Shown: positions 23,906-31,969 of the stretch, piece by piece | Layout of the letters: each line of letters opens with the position of its first letter | Position numbering within the stretch: position 1 is the first letter of the stretch | Assembly (NCBI GenBank): GCA_031359995.1 | Contig: JANMAT010000225.1 | Location: 1-64,000, forward strand | Direction of reading: 5' to 3' | DNA length: 64,000 nucleotides | From: JANMAT01 sp031359995 | GTDB lineage: Bacteria; Actinomycetota; Acidimicrobiia; Acidimicrobiales; Ilumatobacteraceae | Position numbers and translations under genes: made by a program | The notes under the pieces: generated by a model | Seen by the model: only the letters and a program-made list of their open reading frames with translations | Database searches by the model: none | What the model was told of the DNA's origin: nothing

Positions 23906-25078
23906 TCACGCGCGTCGCGATGTCGTCAGTGCGGTGGCCATGCGCTCCAGCGCTTCCTCGATGCGGGCCAGCGGAGCGGTGTACGAGAAGCGGATGTGGC
24001 GGTGGCCGGTGGCGGTGTCGAAGTCGATGCCGGGCGTGCAGGCCACACCGGCGACGTCGAGCAGGTGGCGGGCCAGCACGGTGGCGTCGGCGGCCAGGTC
24101 GGCACAGTCGGCCCACACGTAGAACGCACCCCGGGGTACCACCGGCACCGAGAACCCGAGGGCGCGCAGGCCGGCCACCATCACATCGCGCCGGCGTTGG
24201 AACTCCCGGCGCCGCTCCTCGACCAGTGCCCACACGGCGGGGTGGAAGCACGCCAGCCCGGCGGCCTGGGCCACGGCGGGGGCCGAGATGTACATGTTCT
24301 GCGTGGCGCGGGTGACGGCGTCGAGCGCCCAGTCGGGGCACACGAGCCAGCCGAGCCGCCACCCGGTCATGCCGAACGTCTTCGAGAAGCTGTTGACCAC
24401 GAACGCGTCGCTCGTGTGGGCCAGCACCGTGGACGGGGCGATGTCGTACACCAGCTCGCCGTAGATCTCGTCGACGTAGAGGCTGCCGTCGCGCGCCGCC
24501 ACCTCGTCGGCGATGGTGCACAGCGCGGCGGGCGCCACGGTGGTGCCCGTGGGGTTGGCCGGGGTGGCCAGCAGCACGCCGCTCGTTCGCTCGTTCCACG
24601 CCGCCCGCACGTCGCTCAGCGCGGGCTGGTAGTCGCTCGCGGGCCCCACCGGCACGCGGTGGGGGACACCGTCGAACACGCTGATGAGGTTGCGGTTGCA
24701 CGGGTAGGTCGGGTCACCCACGATCACCTCGCGCCCCGGGTCGACGGTGGCGGCCAGGGCGAGCACGAGCGCGGCGCTGGCGCCGGTGGTCACGACGATG
24801 CGCTCGGTCGGTACCTCCACCGCGTAGCGCTCGGCGTACATGGCGGCGATGGCCTCGCGCAGCGGTGGGATGCCCAGGGAGCCCGTGTAGTGGACCCGTC
24901 CGGTGGCGGCCAGCTTCTGGGCCGCCGCGGTCGCCTGCGGGGGCGTGCCGAAGTCAGGTTCACCAGCGAGCAGGAAGATGACGTCGCGGCCCTGCGCGGC
25001 CAGGTGCCAGGCGTGCTCGGCCACCTCCATCACGCGGAACGGTTCGATGGTGCGGGTGCGGGCGGCCAGGGCGGGCAT
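23906..25078 (-). CDS. PLP-dependent class I/II aminotransferase
   Basis: 390 residues, fold-type I. FLLAGEPDFGTPP near the N-terminus, YTGSLGIPPLREAIA, the ATPANPTGT Asn, YVDEIYGELVYD with the pyridine-N Asp, and the Schiff-base Lys in NSFSKTFGMTGWRLGW; the C-terminal IRFSYTAP supplies the carboxylate Arg. Length and motifs match AspC/ArAT-like enzymes of bacterial type Ib. The amino donor cannot be deduced. It stands alone, convergent with the GAF gene. Confidence 0.88.
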   Translation of the reverse strand: MPALAARTRTIEPFRVMEVAEHAWHLAAQGRDVIFLLAGEPDFGTPPQATAAAQKLAATGRVHYTGSLGIPPLREAIAAMYAERYAVEVPTERIVVTTGASAALVLALAATVDPGREVIVGDPTYPCNRNLISVFDGVPHRVPVGPASDYQPALSDVRAAWNERTSGVLLATPANPTGTTVAPAALCTIADEVAARDGSLYVDEIYGELVYDIAPSTVLAHTSDAFVVNSFSKTFGMTGWRLGWLVCPDWALDAVTRATQNMYISAPAVAQAAGLACFHPAVWALVEERRREFQRRRDVMVAGLRALGFSVPVVPRGAFYVWADCADLAADATVLARHLLDVAGVACTPGIDFDTATGHRHIRFSYTAPLARIEEALERMATALTTSRRA

Positions 25079-25180
25079 GCCCGGCAGTCTCGCATCCGGG
25101 TCATCGCCGTCTCGGACGTGGCATCATCGAAGCTCGACCACGCGATCGGCCCGGCGGGCCGGTCGCGAAAGCGGTGGCGT

Positions 25181-26290
25181 GTGATCGTCTTCGAGGCAGT
25201 GACCAAGCGGTACCCCGACGGCACGCTGGCGCTCGACGCCCTCGATCTCGTCGTGCCCGCCGGCAAGGTCATGGCGCTGCTGGGCCCCATGGGCAGCGGA
25301 AAGACCACGGCGCTGCGCCTCATCAACCGCCTCACCGACCCGACCGCTGGACGCGTGCTGGTCGATGGGCAGGACGTCGCCCGCGTCGACCCGGTCGCGC
25401 TCCGGCGGGGCATCGGCTACCTGACCGCGACCGGTGGCCTGTTCCCGCACCGGGACGTGCTGGCCAACGTGGCGGTGGTGCCGCGGCTGCTCGGCTGGGA
25501 TCGCGACGTCGCCCGCAAGCGGGCGCTCGAGGTGCTCGAGCTGGTAGGCATCTCGGCGGCCATGGCCACCGCACATCCCGTCGACCTCGACCTCGTGTCG
25601 CGCCAGCGCGTCGGCCTGGCCCGCGCCGTCGCCGCCGAGCCGGGCCTGCTGCTGCTCGACGAACCGTTCGCGGTGCTCGACCCCAAGGGGCGGGCCACGC
25701 TCGAGGCCGACCTGCAGCGCGTGTGCTCGTGGTGCGAGCCCACGGTCGTGGTGGCCACCGACCTGCTCGATGAGGCCCTGCGGCTGGCCGATCACCTGGC
25801 GGTGCTCGCCCCCGGCGGCCGACTGGCCCAGGAGGGATCGCCCACCGATCTGCTCACGCTGCCGGTCGACGATGCCGCCGCCGCGGTGGTGGGAGATCAC
25901 CGCGGGCTGAAGCGCCTCGCCCTCATCACCATCGACGAGGTCGAGCCGACGCGCGGCCCGGTCGTGACGCCCCTCGCCACGTCCGACACGGCGCGGGCCG
26001 CGGCGGCCAGCGGCGACTCGTCGTGGGTGCTCGTGGTCGACGTCGACGATCGCCTGCTCGGCTGGTCCGACACCGCCCGCCTGGGGCCGACGGGGTACGT
26101 CACCGACACGCCGTTGCTCGAGGTCGAACGCACGGTGGTGCGGGGCGACACCCTGCTCACCGTGCTCGATCAGATGGTGCTGTCGCCGGCCCGCATGGCG
26201 GTGCGGGTCGAGCTCGACGGTCGGGTCGCCGGGGTCATCACCCGCGGCGCGATGGACCCGCACCTACCCCAGGCCGGGACGGGGTGGTGA
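25181..26290 (+). CDS. OpuBA/ProV-like ABC transporter ATPase with degenerate catalytic motifs
   Basis: 369 residues. The ABC part (~1-225) has an intact Walker A (LLGPMGSGKTTALRL) and Walker B (LLLLDEPFAVLDP). The signature reads DLVSRQRVGLARAVA instead of LSGGQxQR, the Q-loop Gln is missing (TATGGLFPHRD) and the switch His is replaced (VVVATDLLDEAL). The C-terminal ~140 residues resemble the paired CBS region of osmoprotectant ATPases. ATP binding is plausible; normal hydrolysis is doubtful. GTG 25181 was chosen because the family start begins there. One base separates its stop from the permease gene. No substrate-binding protein is present. Confidence 0.75.
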   Translation: MIVFEAVTKRYPDGTLALDALDLVVPAGKVMALLGPMGSGKTTALRLINRLTDPTAGRVLVDGQDVARVDPVALRRGIGYLTATGGLFPHRDVLANVAVVPRLLGWDRDVARKRALEVLELVGISAAMATAHPVDLDLVSRQRVGLARAVAAEPGLLLLDEPFAVLDPKGRATLEADLQRVCSWCEPTVVVATDLLDEALRLADHLAVLAPGGRLAQEGSPTDLLTLPVDDAAAAVVGDHRGLKRLALITIDEVEPTRGPVVTPLATSDTARAAAASGDSSWVLVVDVDDRLLGWSDTARLGPTGYVTDTPLLEVERTVVRGDTLLTVLDQMVLSPARMAVRVELDGRVAGVITRGAMDPHLPQAGTGW

Positions 26291-26291
26291 C

Positions 26292-26948
26292 GTGGAGGTC
26301 ATCCGTTGGTTCAACGATCCGAGCCGCTGGTGGGGCGCGCCGGGCATCCTGCACCGTCTCGCCGAGCACGCGGCCTACGTGGGCGTCGCGGTCGCAGTGG
26401 CCACGCTCGGCGGCGTGTTCGTCGGCGTCCTCGCCGGCCGGGCCCGGCGCCCGGCCCGCTCGGGCCGTCGCCTGCCCATGCTCATCCGGGTGTTCGGCCT
26501 CGGCGGTCTGGCCGGCATCGTGGCCGCGCTGCACCCGTACCGGGGCTGGCTGGTCGTGATCCTGCTCGGCGTGCTGGCCATCGGTCCGGTCGCCGGCTCG
26601 GTGGCCGACGGGTTCGCCAGCGTCGACACCGACGCGCTCGACGCGGCCGAGGCGCTGGGCCTGTCTGGCCGCCAGCGCTTCGTCGGCATCGAGCTGCGCT
26701 GCGCGCTGCCGGCCATGGTGGCCGGCGTTCGATCGGCGGTGGTGCGCGAGGTCGTGCTCATGGCCGTGGGCGCCTACGCCGGCCTGTCCGGACTCGGGCG
26801 CTTCGTGGTCGACGAGACGCGCCCGGGGGCGCTGGCCGGGGTGATCATGGTGGCGGTGCTGGCCATCGTGGCCGACCTGTTGGGCGCGCTCGTGCAGCGG
26901 TGGCTCACGCCCGCCGGGCTGCGGACCGCGCGGCGCGCCCGCCGATGA
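26292..26948 (+). CDS. OpuBB-like ABC permease
   Basis: 218 residues with about five hydrophobic helices. The EAA-type loop ALDAAEALGLSGRQRF joins two of them, followed by VELRCALPAMVAGV-like sequence, as in glycine-betaine/choline permeases of the BPD_transp_1 family. It would pair with the upstream degenerate ATPase. There is no second permease and no binding protein. GTG start overlaps the end of the ATPase RBS region. A terminator hairpin follows 40 bases after the stop. Confidence 0.75.
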   Translation: MEVIRWFNDPSRWWGAPGILHRLAEHAAYVGVAVAVATLGGVFVGVLAGRARRPARSGRRLPMLIRVFGLGGLAGIVAALHPYRGWLVVILLGVLAIGPVAGSVADGFASVDTDALDAAEALGLSGRQRFVGIELRCALPAMVAGVRSAVVREVVLMAVGAYAGLSGLGRFVVDETRPGALAGVIMVAVLAIVADLLGALVQRWLTPAGLRTARRARR

Positions 26949-26987
26949 TGTTTTCCATGCCGGGCCCATCAGCGCACACGTGAAGAT

Positions 26988-27019
26988 GGGTGGCCCGTCT
27001 TGGGAAGTACGGGCCACCC
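26988..27019 (+). terminator. Hairpin terminator after the ABC pair
   Basis: 11-bp perfect stem (GGGTGGCCCGT / ACGGGCCACCC) with a 10-base loop, between the permease stop and proC. Confidence 0.7.
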
Positions 27020-27049
27020 GACCAGCCTCGGTCCGGCGTCGGCGTCTCG

Positions 27050-27055
27050 TAGCCT
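27050..27055 (+). promoter_or_regulatory. -10 box TAGCCT, leaderless start of proC
   Basis: Eight bases (CACCGGCC) separate the box from ATG 27064. Confidence 0.55.
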
Positions 27056-27063
27056 CACCGGCC

Positions 27064-27858
27064 ATGACGACACGCTTGGCCATCATGGGTGGCGGGAACA
27101 TGGGTGCGGCCCTGCTCAACGGGTTGCTCGAGCAGCAGTGGGCGCCGGCCCACGAGCTGGCGGTGGTCGAGGTGCTGCCGGCCCGGCGCGAGCAGCTCGC
27201 CGCCCGGTACCCGGGGCTGGTGGTGTCGGCCTCGCCGGTGGCGGCCGAGGCCGCGGTGCTGGCCGTCAAGCCGACCGATGCCGGTGCCGCCATGCGAGCC
27301 CTGGTCGAGCAGGGCTGCGTGCGGGTGCTGTCGATCGCCGCCGGGGTCACCATCCGCACGCTCGAAGCGGCCGCGGGCCGCCCGGTGGCGGTGGTGCGGG
27401 CCATGCCGAACACGCCGGCCCTGGTCGGTGCGGGCGTGGCGGCCATCGCCGCGGGCACCCACGCCGGCGATGCCGACCTGGCCTGGGCGGAGTCGATCCT
27501 GCGGGCGGTGGGCACGGTGGAGCGGGTCCCCGAGGACCAGCTCGACGCCGTCACCGGGCTCACGGGCTCGGGGCCGGCCTACGTCTTCCTGTTCGCCGAG
27601 GCGTTGATCGAGGCAGGGGTGCTGGTCGGGTTGTCGCGGGCGGCCAGTCGAGCCATGGTCACCCAGCTGCTGGTCGGCTCGGCCAAGCTGCTGACCGATT
27701 CCGGCGAGCTGCCCGAGGTGCTGCGGGCCAACGTCACGTCGCCGGCGGGCACGACGGCGGCCGGCTTGCGGGCCCTCGAACGGGCGGGGATGCGGGCCGC
27801 GGTCCTCGATGCCGTCGTTGCCGCCACCGAGCGTGCTCGCGAGCTTGGCCGAGAGTGA
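27064..27858 (+). CDS. proC: Pyrroline-5-carboxylate reductase
   Basis: 264 residues. N-terminal NAD(P)-binding LAIMGGGNMGAALLNGLL, AVLAVKPTDAGAAM, VVRAMPNTPALVGAG, and the C-terminal signature beginning TSPAGTTAAGLRALE, preceded by TGLTGSGPAYVFLF. It catalyses the last step of proline synthesis. The ATG is fixed by the dinucleotide-binding strand and by TAGCCT eight bases upstream. Confidence 0.95.
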   Translation: MTTRLAIMGGGNMGAALLNGLLEQQWAPAHELAVVEVLPARREQLAARYPGLVVSASPVAAEAAVLAVKPTDAGAAMRALVEQGCVRVLSIAAGVTIRTLEAAAGRPVAVVRAMPNTPALVGAGVAAIAAGTHAGDADLAWAESILRAVGTVERVPEDQLDAVTGLTGSGPAYVFLFAEALIEAGVLVGLSRAASRAMVTQLLVGSAKLLTDSGELPEVLRANVTSPAGTTAAGLRALERAGMRAAVLDAVVAATERARELGRE

Positions 27859-27922
27859 CGTCGGTGCCGACCTAGGCAAAGTTTTACGAGCGGGCCCCTT
27901 GTGGCCGCCGTCACGTCGCGCC

Positions 27923-28055
27923 TATCGTACGAAATCGAACGAGGCTCCACTTTCCGAGTGGAACACCGTTTGAAAGGTAACTCGCAGCGCCCGCCTCGGC
28001 GGGCTGCGCCAACAGGGCTGGTGCCGCCGGGGGGTCGGCACCAGCCCTGTTCGTT
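27923..28055 (+). ncRNA. Candidate small RNA or structured transcript in the proC to SAM-enzyme gap
   Basis: A TTGTGG box (27899-27904), 18 bases, then TATCGT (27923-27928) could start an RNA near 27936. It would contain CCACT/AGTGG and CCCGCC/GGCGGG hairpins and end at a 16-bp terminator hairpin. No good open frame fills it, and the next gene has its own leaderless promoter at 28070, so it need not be a leader. No match to a known RNA family is claimed. Confidence 0.3.
28011..28051 (+). terminator. Strong hairpin terminator
   Basis: 16-bp perfect stem (AACAGGGCTGGTGCCG / CGGCACCAGCCCTGTT) around nine bases, followed by a T-rich stretch CGTTTCTCC. It could serve proC or the candidate small RNA. 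Confidence 0.8.
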
Positions 28056-28069
28056 TCTCCGGGCTCGCC

Positions 28070-28075
28070 TAGCGT
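28070..28075 (+). promoter_or_regulatory. -10 box TAGCGT, leaderless start of the SAM-enzyme gene
   Basis: Eight bases separate it from GTG 28084. Confidence 0.5.
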
Positions 28076-28083
28076 GGGCGGTC

Positions 28084-28941
28084 GTGCGCTACCGCTGCGT
28101 GAGCTTCCTGTCCGACTTCGGGCATGCCGACGAGTTCGTCGGTGTCGTCCATGCCGTGCTCGCCGACCTGGCCCCCGAGGCCCGCGTCATCGACCTGAGC
28201 CACGGGGTGACGGCGCACGACGTGCGCGCCGGCGCGCTGGCTCTGGCCCGGTGCACGCCGTACGTGCCCGCGGGCGTGATCCTCGCCGTGGTCGACCCCG
28301 GCACGGGCACCGGCCGCAAGGCGGTGGCCATCGAGGTCGCCGGCGGCGAAGGAGTGTTCGTGGGGCCCGACAACGGTCTGCTCGCCCCGGCCGTCGCACT
28401 GGCTGGTGGTGCCGAGCGCGCCGTCGTGCTCACCAACCCCGAGTACCAGCTGCCGGCGCCGGGGGCGACGTTCTCGGCCCGTGACGTGTTCGCGCCGGCC
28501 GCGGCCCACCTGTGCCTGGGCGTGCCCCTCGCCGAGCTCGGCGACCTCATCGACCCGAGCCTGCTGCTGCCCGGCATCCTGCCGCTCGTGCGTCACGAGG
28601 ACGAGGTGCTCGTGGCCGAGGTGCTCTGGGTCGACCGCTACGGCAACGCACAGCTCAACGTTGAGCCGTCCGACCTCGACGGGTGGGGCGAGGCCGTGTC
28701 GGTGCGCTTCGGCGACGAGGTGCGCACCGCGTTCCTGGCCTCGTCGTTCGACGGCATCGGCAACCGAGTCGGCCTGGTGGCCGACGCCCAGGGCCTGCTG
28801 TCGGTGGCGTTGGCCCGGCGCTCGGCGGCCGACGAGCTCGGCCTCGCACCCAACACCGAAGTGCGGCTGGTGCGCCTCGGTGACGGGCCCGGCGATCGCC
28901 CGGGCGTGTCGACGCCCGTGCAACTGCGTCCGCGGTCGTGA
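28084..28941 (+). CDS. SAM hydroxide adenosyltransferase (DUF62, chlorinase/fluorinase-like)
   Basis: 285 residues. VSFLSDFGHADEFVGVVHAV at the N-terminus, IDLSHGVTAHDVRAGALAL, AVVDPGTGTGRKAVAIE, FVGPDNGLLAPA, and the C-terminal WVDRYGNAQLNV give the DUF62 family. Its members cleave SAM with hydroxide to adenosine and methionine; true halogenases are rare variants. Nothing here points to halogenase. GTG 28084 was chosen from the promoter spacing and the conserved start. Confidence 0.85.
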   Translation: MRYRCVSFLSDFGHADEFVGVVHAVLADLAPEARVIDLSHGVTAHDVRAGALALARCTPYVPAGVILAVVDPGTGTGRKAVAIEVAGGEGVFVGPDNGLLAPAVALAGGAERAVVLTNPEYQLPAPGATFSARDVFAPAAAHLCLGVPLAELGDLIDPSLLLPGILPLVRHEDEVLVAEVLWVDRYGNAQLNVEPSDLDGWGEAVSVRFGDEVRTAFLASSFDGIGNRVGLVADAQGLLSVALARRSAADELGLAPNTEVRLVRLGDGPGDRPGVSTPVQLRPRS

Positions 28942-28949
28942 CGCACCGG

Positions 28950-28955
28950 TAGAGT
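28950..28955 (+). promoter_or_regulatory. -10 box TAGAGT, leaderless start of the 29-residue membrane protein
   Basis: Eight bases separate TAGAGT from ATG 28964. Confidence 0.5.
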
Positions 28956-28963
28956 CGCCGCCC

Positions 28964-29053
28964 ATGCGACCTGCCACCACGCTCACGCTGGCTCTGTTGC
29001 TCGCGGTCATCCTGGTGGCAGGGGTCGTCGCACTCTTCGTCCAGGCCCGCTGA
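28964..29053 (+). CDS. 29-residue single-pass membrane protein
   Basis: MRPATTLTL, then a hydrophobic stretch of about 20 residues (ALLLAVILVAGVVALFV) and QAR at the end. The N-terminus is basic, the core is one helix, and it has a -10 box at leaderless distance. It lies 12 bases before the acyl-CoA synthetase gene in the same direction and is probably co-transcribed with it. Function unknown; small membrane proteins of this type often modulate a larger membrane partner. Supported by composition, promoter and spacing, not by homology. Confidence 0.5.
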   Translation: MRPATTLTLALLLAVILVAGVVALFVQAR

Positions 29054-29065
29054 TCGGGGGTCGCC

Positions 29066-30556
29066 GTGAACCTGGCCAGCATCATCGAAACCCATCCTGA
29101 CGAGGCCGTCGCCGTGGTCTGGCGCGGTGAGCCCACCACCTACGCGCAGCTGCGCGCGCTCGTGGGCGGCGCCCGGGGTGGCCTCGTGGCCCACGGGGTG
29201 CAGGCGGGTGACCGGGTGGCGCTGCTGTGCGGCAACACGCGTCACTTCGTCGTCGGCTACCTGGCCGCCATCGGCATCGGCGCCGTGTGCGTGCCGTTGA
29301 ACCCGTTCGACCCGTCGCCCGCGCTCGAGCACGAGCTGGCCTCGGTCGAGGCGGCCGCGGTCGTGGTCGACGGCAACGGGGCATCGGGCTGGGCCGGCGT
29401 TGATCGGGCGAGGGTCCCGTCGGTGCGGTTGGTGATCGCCGCCGGCGCCGACATCGACGGCGCCGACACCTCTCTCGACGAGGTGTGCTCGGCCGCGCCG
29501 GTGCCCACGGTCGAACGGGTCGACGCCGACCTCGCCTGCCTGCTGTTCACCTCGGGCACCGCCGGCGCGCCCCGTGCCGCCATGCTGACCCACGGGTGCC
29601 TGAAGGCGAACATCGACCAGGCCCAGCGGGTGCCCGAGGCGATGAACGCGTCCGACGTGGTGCTGTGCGTGCTGCCGTTGCACCACGTGTTCGGTCTCAA
29701 CGTCGCCCTCGGTCAGACGTTGGCGGTCGGTTCGTCGATCGTGCTCGTGCAGCGCTTCGATCCGGCCACCGCCCTCGACACCATCGCCGAGCGGGGCATC
29801 ACCGTGGTGCCCGGCGCGCCGCCGATGTGGGTGTCGTGGTCGGCCTTCACCGAGGCTGCCCCTGACGCGTTCAAGGGCGTGCGCCTCGCCCTCACCGGCG
29901 CCGCCGCCATGCCACCCGACGCGATGCGCGCGTTCGAGGCGCGCTTCGGCCTGCCGCTGCGCGAGGGCTACGGCCTCACCGAGGCGTCGCCGGTGGTCAC
30001 CACGTCGGTGGGCATGACACCCCGCCCCGGTTCGGTGGGCCGGGTGCTGCCGGGCGTGAAGGTGCGGGTCGTCGACAGCGAGGGTGCCGACGCGCTGGTG
30101 GGCGACCCCGGCGAGATCTGGGTGCAGGGTCCCAACGTGTTCCCGGGGTACTGGCGCGACGCCGAGGCCACCGCCCGTGTGCTCGACGCCCAGGGCTGGT
30201 TGCACACGGGCGATGTCGCCCTGGCCGACGAGGACGGCTTCCTGTGGCTCGTCGACCGGGCCAAGGACCTCATCATCGTGTCGGGCTTCAACGTGTACCC
30301 GGCCGAGGTGGAAGAGATCATCGCCGAACACCCGGGCGTGGCCGAGTGCGCCGTGGTCGGCGTGGCCCACCCGCACACCGGTGAGGCGGTGAAGGCGTAC
30401 GTGGTGGCCCGCAAGGGGGTCGAACTGGTCGAGGAGCAGATCGTGCGCCACTGCACCGATCACCTCGCCCGCTACAAGTGCCCCACGAAGGTGCTCATCG
30501 TCGACGAACTGCCCCGCAACGCTGCCGGCAAGCTCCTGCGCCGCATCCTGCGCTGA
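29066..30556 (+). CDS. AMP-forming acyl-CoA synthetase (acyl-adenylate ligase)
   Basis: 496 residues, ANL superfamily. The phosphate loop is LLFTSGTAGAPRAAMLTH (Arg in place of the usual Lys), then GYGLTEASPVVTT, the hinge Asp region WLHTGDVALADEDGF, LVDRAKDLIIVSGFNVYP, and the C-terminal catalytic Lys in PRNAAGKLLRRIL. It activates a carboxylic acid as acyl-AMP and transfers it to CoA; the acid is unknown. GTG 29066 follows GGGGG seven bases upstream. Confidence 0.88.
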   Translation: MNLASIIETHPDEAVAVVWRGEPTTYAQLRALVGGARGGLVAHGVQAGDRVALLCGNTRHFVVGYLAAIGIGAVCVPLNPFDPSPALEHELASVEAAAVVVDGNGASGWAGVDRARVPSVRLVIAAGADIDGADTSLDEVCSAAPVPTVERVDADLACLLFTSGTAGAPRAAMLTHGCLKANIDQAQRVPEAMNASDVVLCVLPLHHVFGLNVALGQTLAVGSSIVLVQRFDPATALDTIAERGITVVPGAPPMWVSWSAFTEAAPDAFKGVRLALTGAAAMPPDAMRAFEARFGLPLREGYGLTEASPVVTTSVGMTPRPGSVGRVLPGVKVRVVDSEGADALVGDPGEIWVQGPNVFPGYWRDAEATARVLDAQGWLHTGDVALADEDGFLWLVDRAKDLIIVSGFNVYPAEVEEIIAEHPGVAECAVVGVAHPHTGEAVKAYVVARKGVELVEEQIVRHCTDHLARYKCPTKVLIVDELPRNAAGKLLRRILR

Positions 30557-30584
30557 GGTTTCCCGTGGGCGTCGGCGTGGCGGG

Positions 30585-30590
30585 TACCGT
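30585..30590 (+). promoter_or_regulatory. -10 box TACCGT, leaderless start of the ABM gene
   Basis: Seven bases separate TACCGT from GTG 30598. Confidence 0.5.
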
Positions 30591-30597
30591 CGGTCCG

Positions 30598-30951
30598 GTG
30601 ATCATCATCGCCGCCACCCTCGACTACGCCGATCAGCAGAGCCGTGACGAGGCGGTGCTGGCCAGCACGCCCGTGCAGTGGGCCACCCGCCAGGCGGAGC
30701 CGGGATGCCACGCGTACTGCTTCGCCGCCGATCCCGCGGTGCCCACCCGCATCCAGGTGTACGAGCTGTGGGAGGACGACGCATCGCTGGCCGCCCACTT
30801 CGTGCATGCGAACTACGACCAGATGCGCGCCGTGCTCGGCACGTTCGGCATCACCGGGGCGTGGAACCGCATGTACCTCGTGGAGAAGAACGAGCCCGTG
30901 TACGGGCCGGACAGCACGATCCGCTCGACGTTCTTCGTCGCCGAGGGCTGA
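30598..30951 (+). CDS. Antibiotic biosynthesis monooxygenase (ABM)-like protein
   Basis: 117 residues. A ferredoxin-like alpha/beta pattern with IIIAATLDYADQQSRDEAV, EPGCHAYCFAADPAVPTRI, and VYELWEDDASLAAHFVHANY, the standard ABM (DUF/Dabb-like) order. Such proteins act as cofactor-free monooxygenases or merely share the fold. Start set by the strand that opens the fold and by TACCGT upstream. It leads a three-gene run with two amidohydrolases, with 7 bases to the next ATG. Confidence 0.75.
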   Translation: MIIIAATLDYADQQSRDEAVLASTPVQWATRQAEPGCHAYCFAADPAVPTRIQVYELWEDDASLAAHFVHANYDQMRAVLGTFGITGAWNRMYLVEKNEPVYGPDSTIRSTFFVAEG

Positions 30952-30958
30952 GCGGGCC

Positions 30959-31969
30959 ATGACCGACGGCACCCCGGCCGAACAGGCCGTCGACATCCAC
31001 GCCCACGTCGTGCTGGAGGCCGGCTTCGGGCAGGCCGGTGCCGCCGGCCCCGACCTGCTCGACGACGCCGACGGCGTGCCGTACTTCCGCATCGGCGGGT
31101 ACGTGATGAAGCCCATGCGCTACCGCGGCAGCCTGTTCATGGACGCCGATCGCCGCGTGCGGGCCATGGACCGCGACGGCATCGGGCTGCAGGTGCTGTC
31201 GCCCAACCCGCTCACGTTCATGCACGGGATCCCGGCCGTCGACGCCATCCGCTACTGCTGCATTCACAACGACGCCATGGCCGAGCACGTGGCCGCCCAC
31301 CCGGGTCGCCTGCTGGGCACGGCGGCACTGCCGATGCAGGACGTGGACGCGGCCCTGGCCGAGCTGGAGCGATCGGTGCGCGAGCTCGGTCTCGTCGGCC
31401 CGTACACGGGCACGCACTTCGGGTACGACCTCGACGATGCGCGCCTCGACGACTTCTACCGCACCCTGGTGGAGCTGGACGTCCCGCTGTTCCTGCACCC
31501 CGCCTCCACCGACGGCGTGGGCCAACCGGCCGACGCCCGCCTCGGTCGTTTCGAGCTCGGCCTGCTGTTCGGGTACACCTACGACGAGACCCTGGCCGTG
31601 GCCGCGCTGGTGCTGGGCGGCGTGCTCGAACGGCACCCGGAGGTCGACATCTGCGTGTCTCACGGCGGCGGGGCCATCGCCTTGCTCGCCGAGAAGTTCG
31701 CCTTCGCCGCCGATACCCGCCCGTGGGCGCCCGAGTTCCTGCGCGACGGTGGCTTCGTCGGGCAGCTGCGCCGCTTGTGGTTCGATACCCACATGGACGC
31801 CCAGCCGGCACTCGACCTTCTGGTGGCGACGGTGGGCACCGACCGGCTGGTGTTCGGTACGAACTACGGCGGGTGGGACTCGGGCGGCGCCCACGCCCGT
31901 GACACGTTCGCCGTGGGCCTCACGCCGAACGCCCGCCGCCTGCTGCGACTGGAGGGGGACCGCCCATGA
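30959..31969 (+). CDS. Amidohydrolase-2 family (ACMSD-like) metal-dependent hydrolase
   Basis: 336 residues. N-terminal metal ligands in VDIHAHVV, LQVLSPNPLTFMHGIP, LGTAALPMQD, VPLFLHPAST with a His, VDICVSHGGG with a His, and RLVFGTNYGGWD carrying the C-terminal Asp. This is the order of ACMSD/gamma-resorcylate decarboxylase-type enzymes, which decarboxylate or hydrolyse ring-derived acids using one divalent metal. Overlaps the next gene by ATGA. Confidence 0.82.
   Translation: MTDGTPAEQAVDIHAHVVLEAGFGQAGAAGPDLLDDADGVPYFRIGGYVMKPMRYRGSLFMDADRRVRAMDRDGIGLQVLSPNPLTFMHGIPAVDAIRYCCIHNDAMAEHVAAHPGRLLGTAALPMQDVDAALAELERSVRELGLVGPYTGTHFGYDLDDARLDDFYRTLVELDVPLFLHPASTDGVGQPADARLGRFELGLLFGYTYDETLAVAALVLGGVLERHPEVDICVSHGGGAIALLAEKFAFAADTRPWAPEFLRDGGFVGQLRRLWFDTHMDAQPALDLLVATVGTDRLVFGTNYGGWDSGGAHARDTFAVGLTPNARRLLRLEGDRP

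Noticed and set aside
28011..28051. Six-C loop on the minus strand of the hairpin, considered as 6C RNA
   Set aside because: 6C RNA needs two C-rich hairpin loops; only one is found, and on the opposite strand from the candidate promoter.
28084..28941. SAM enzyme considered as a fluorinase or chlorinase
   Set aside because: Nothing in the visible motifs favours halide use; the common hydroxide adenosyltransferase reading is sufficient.
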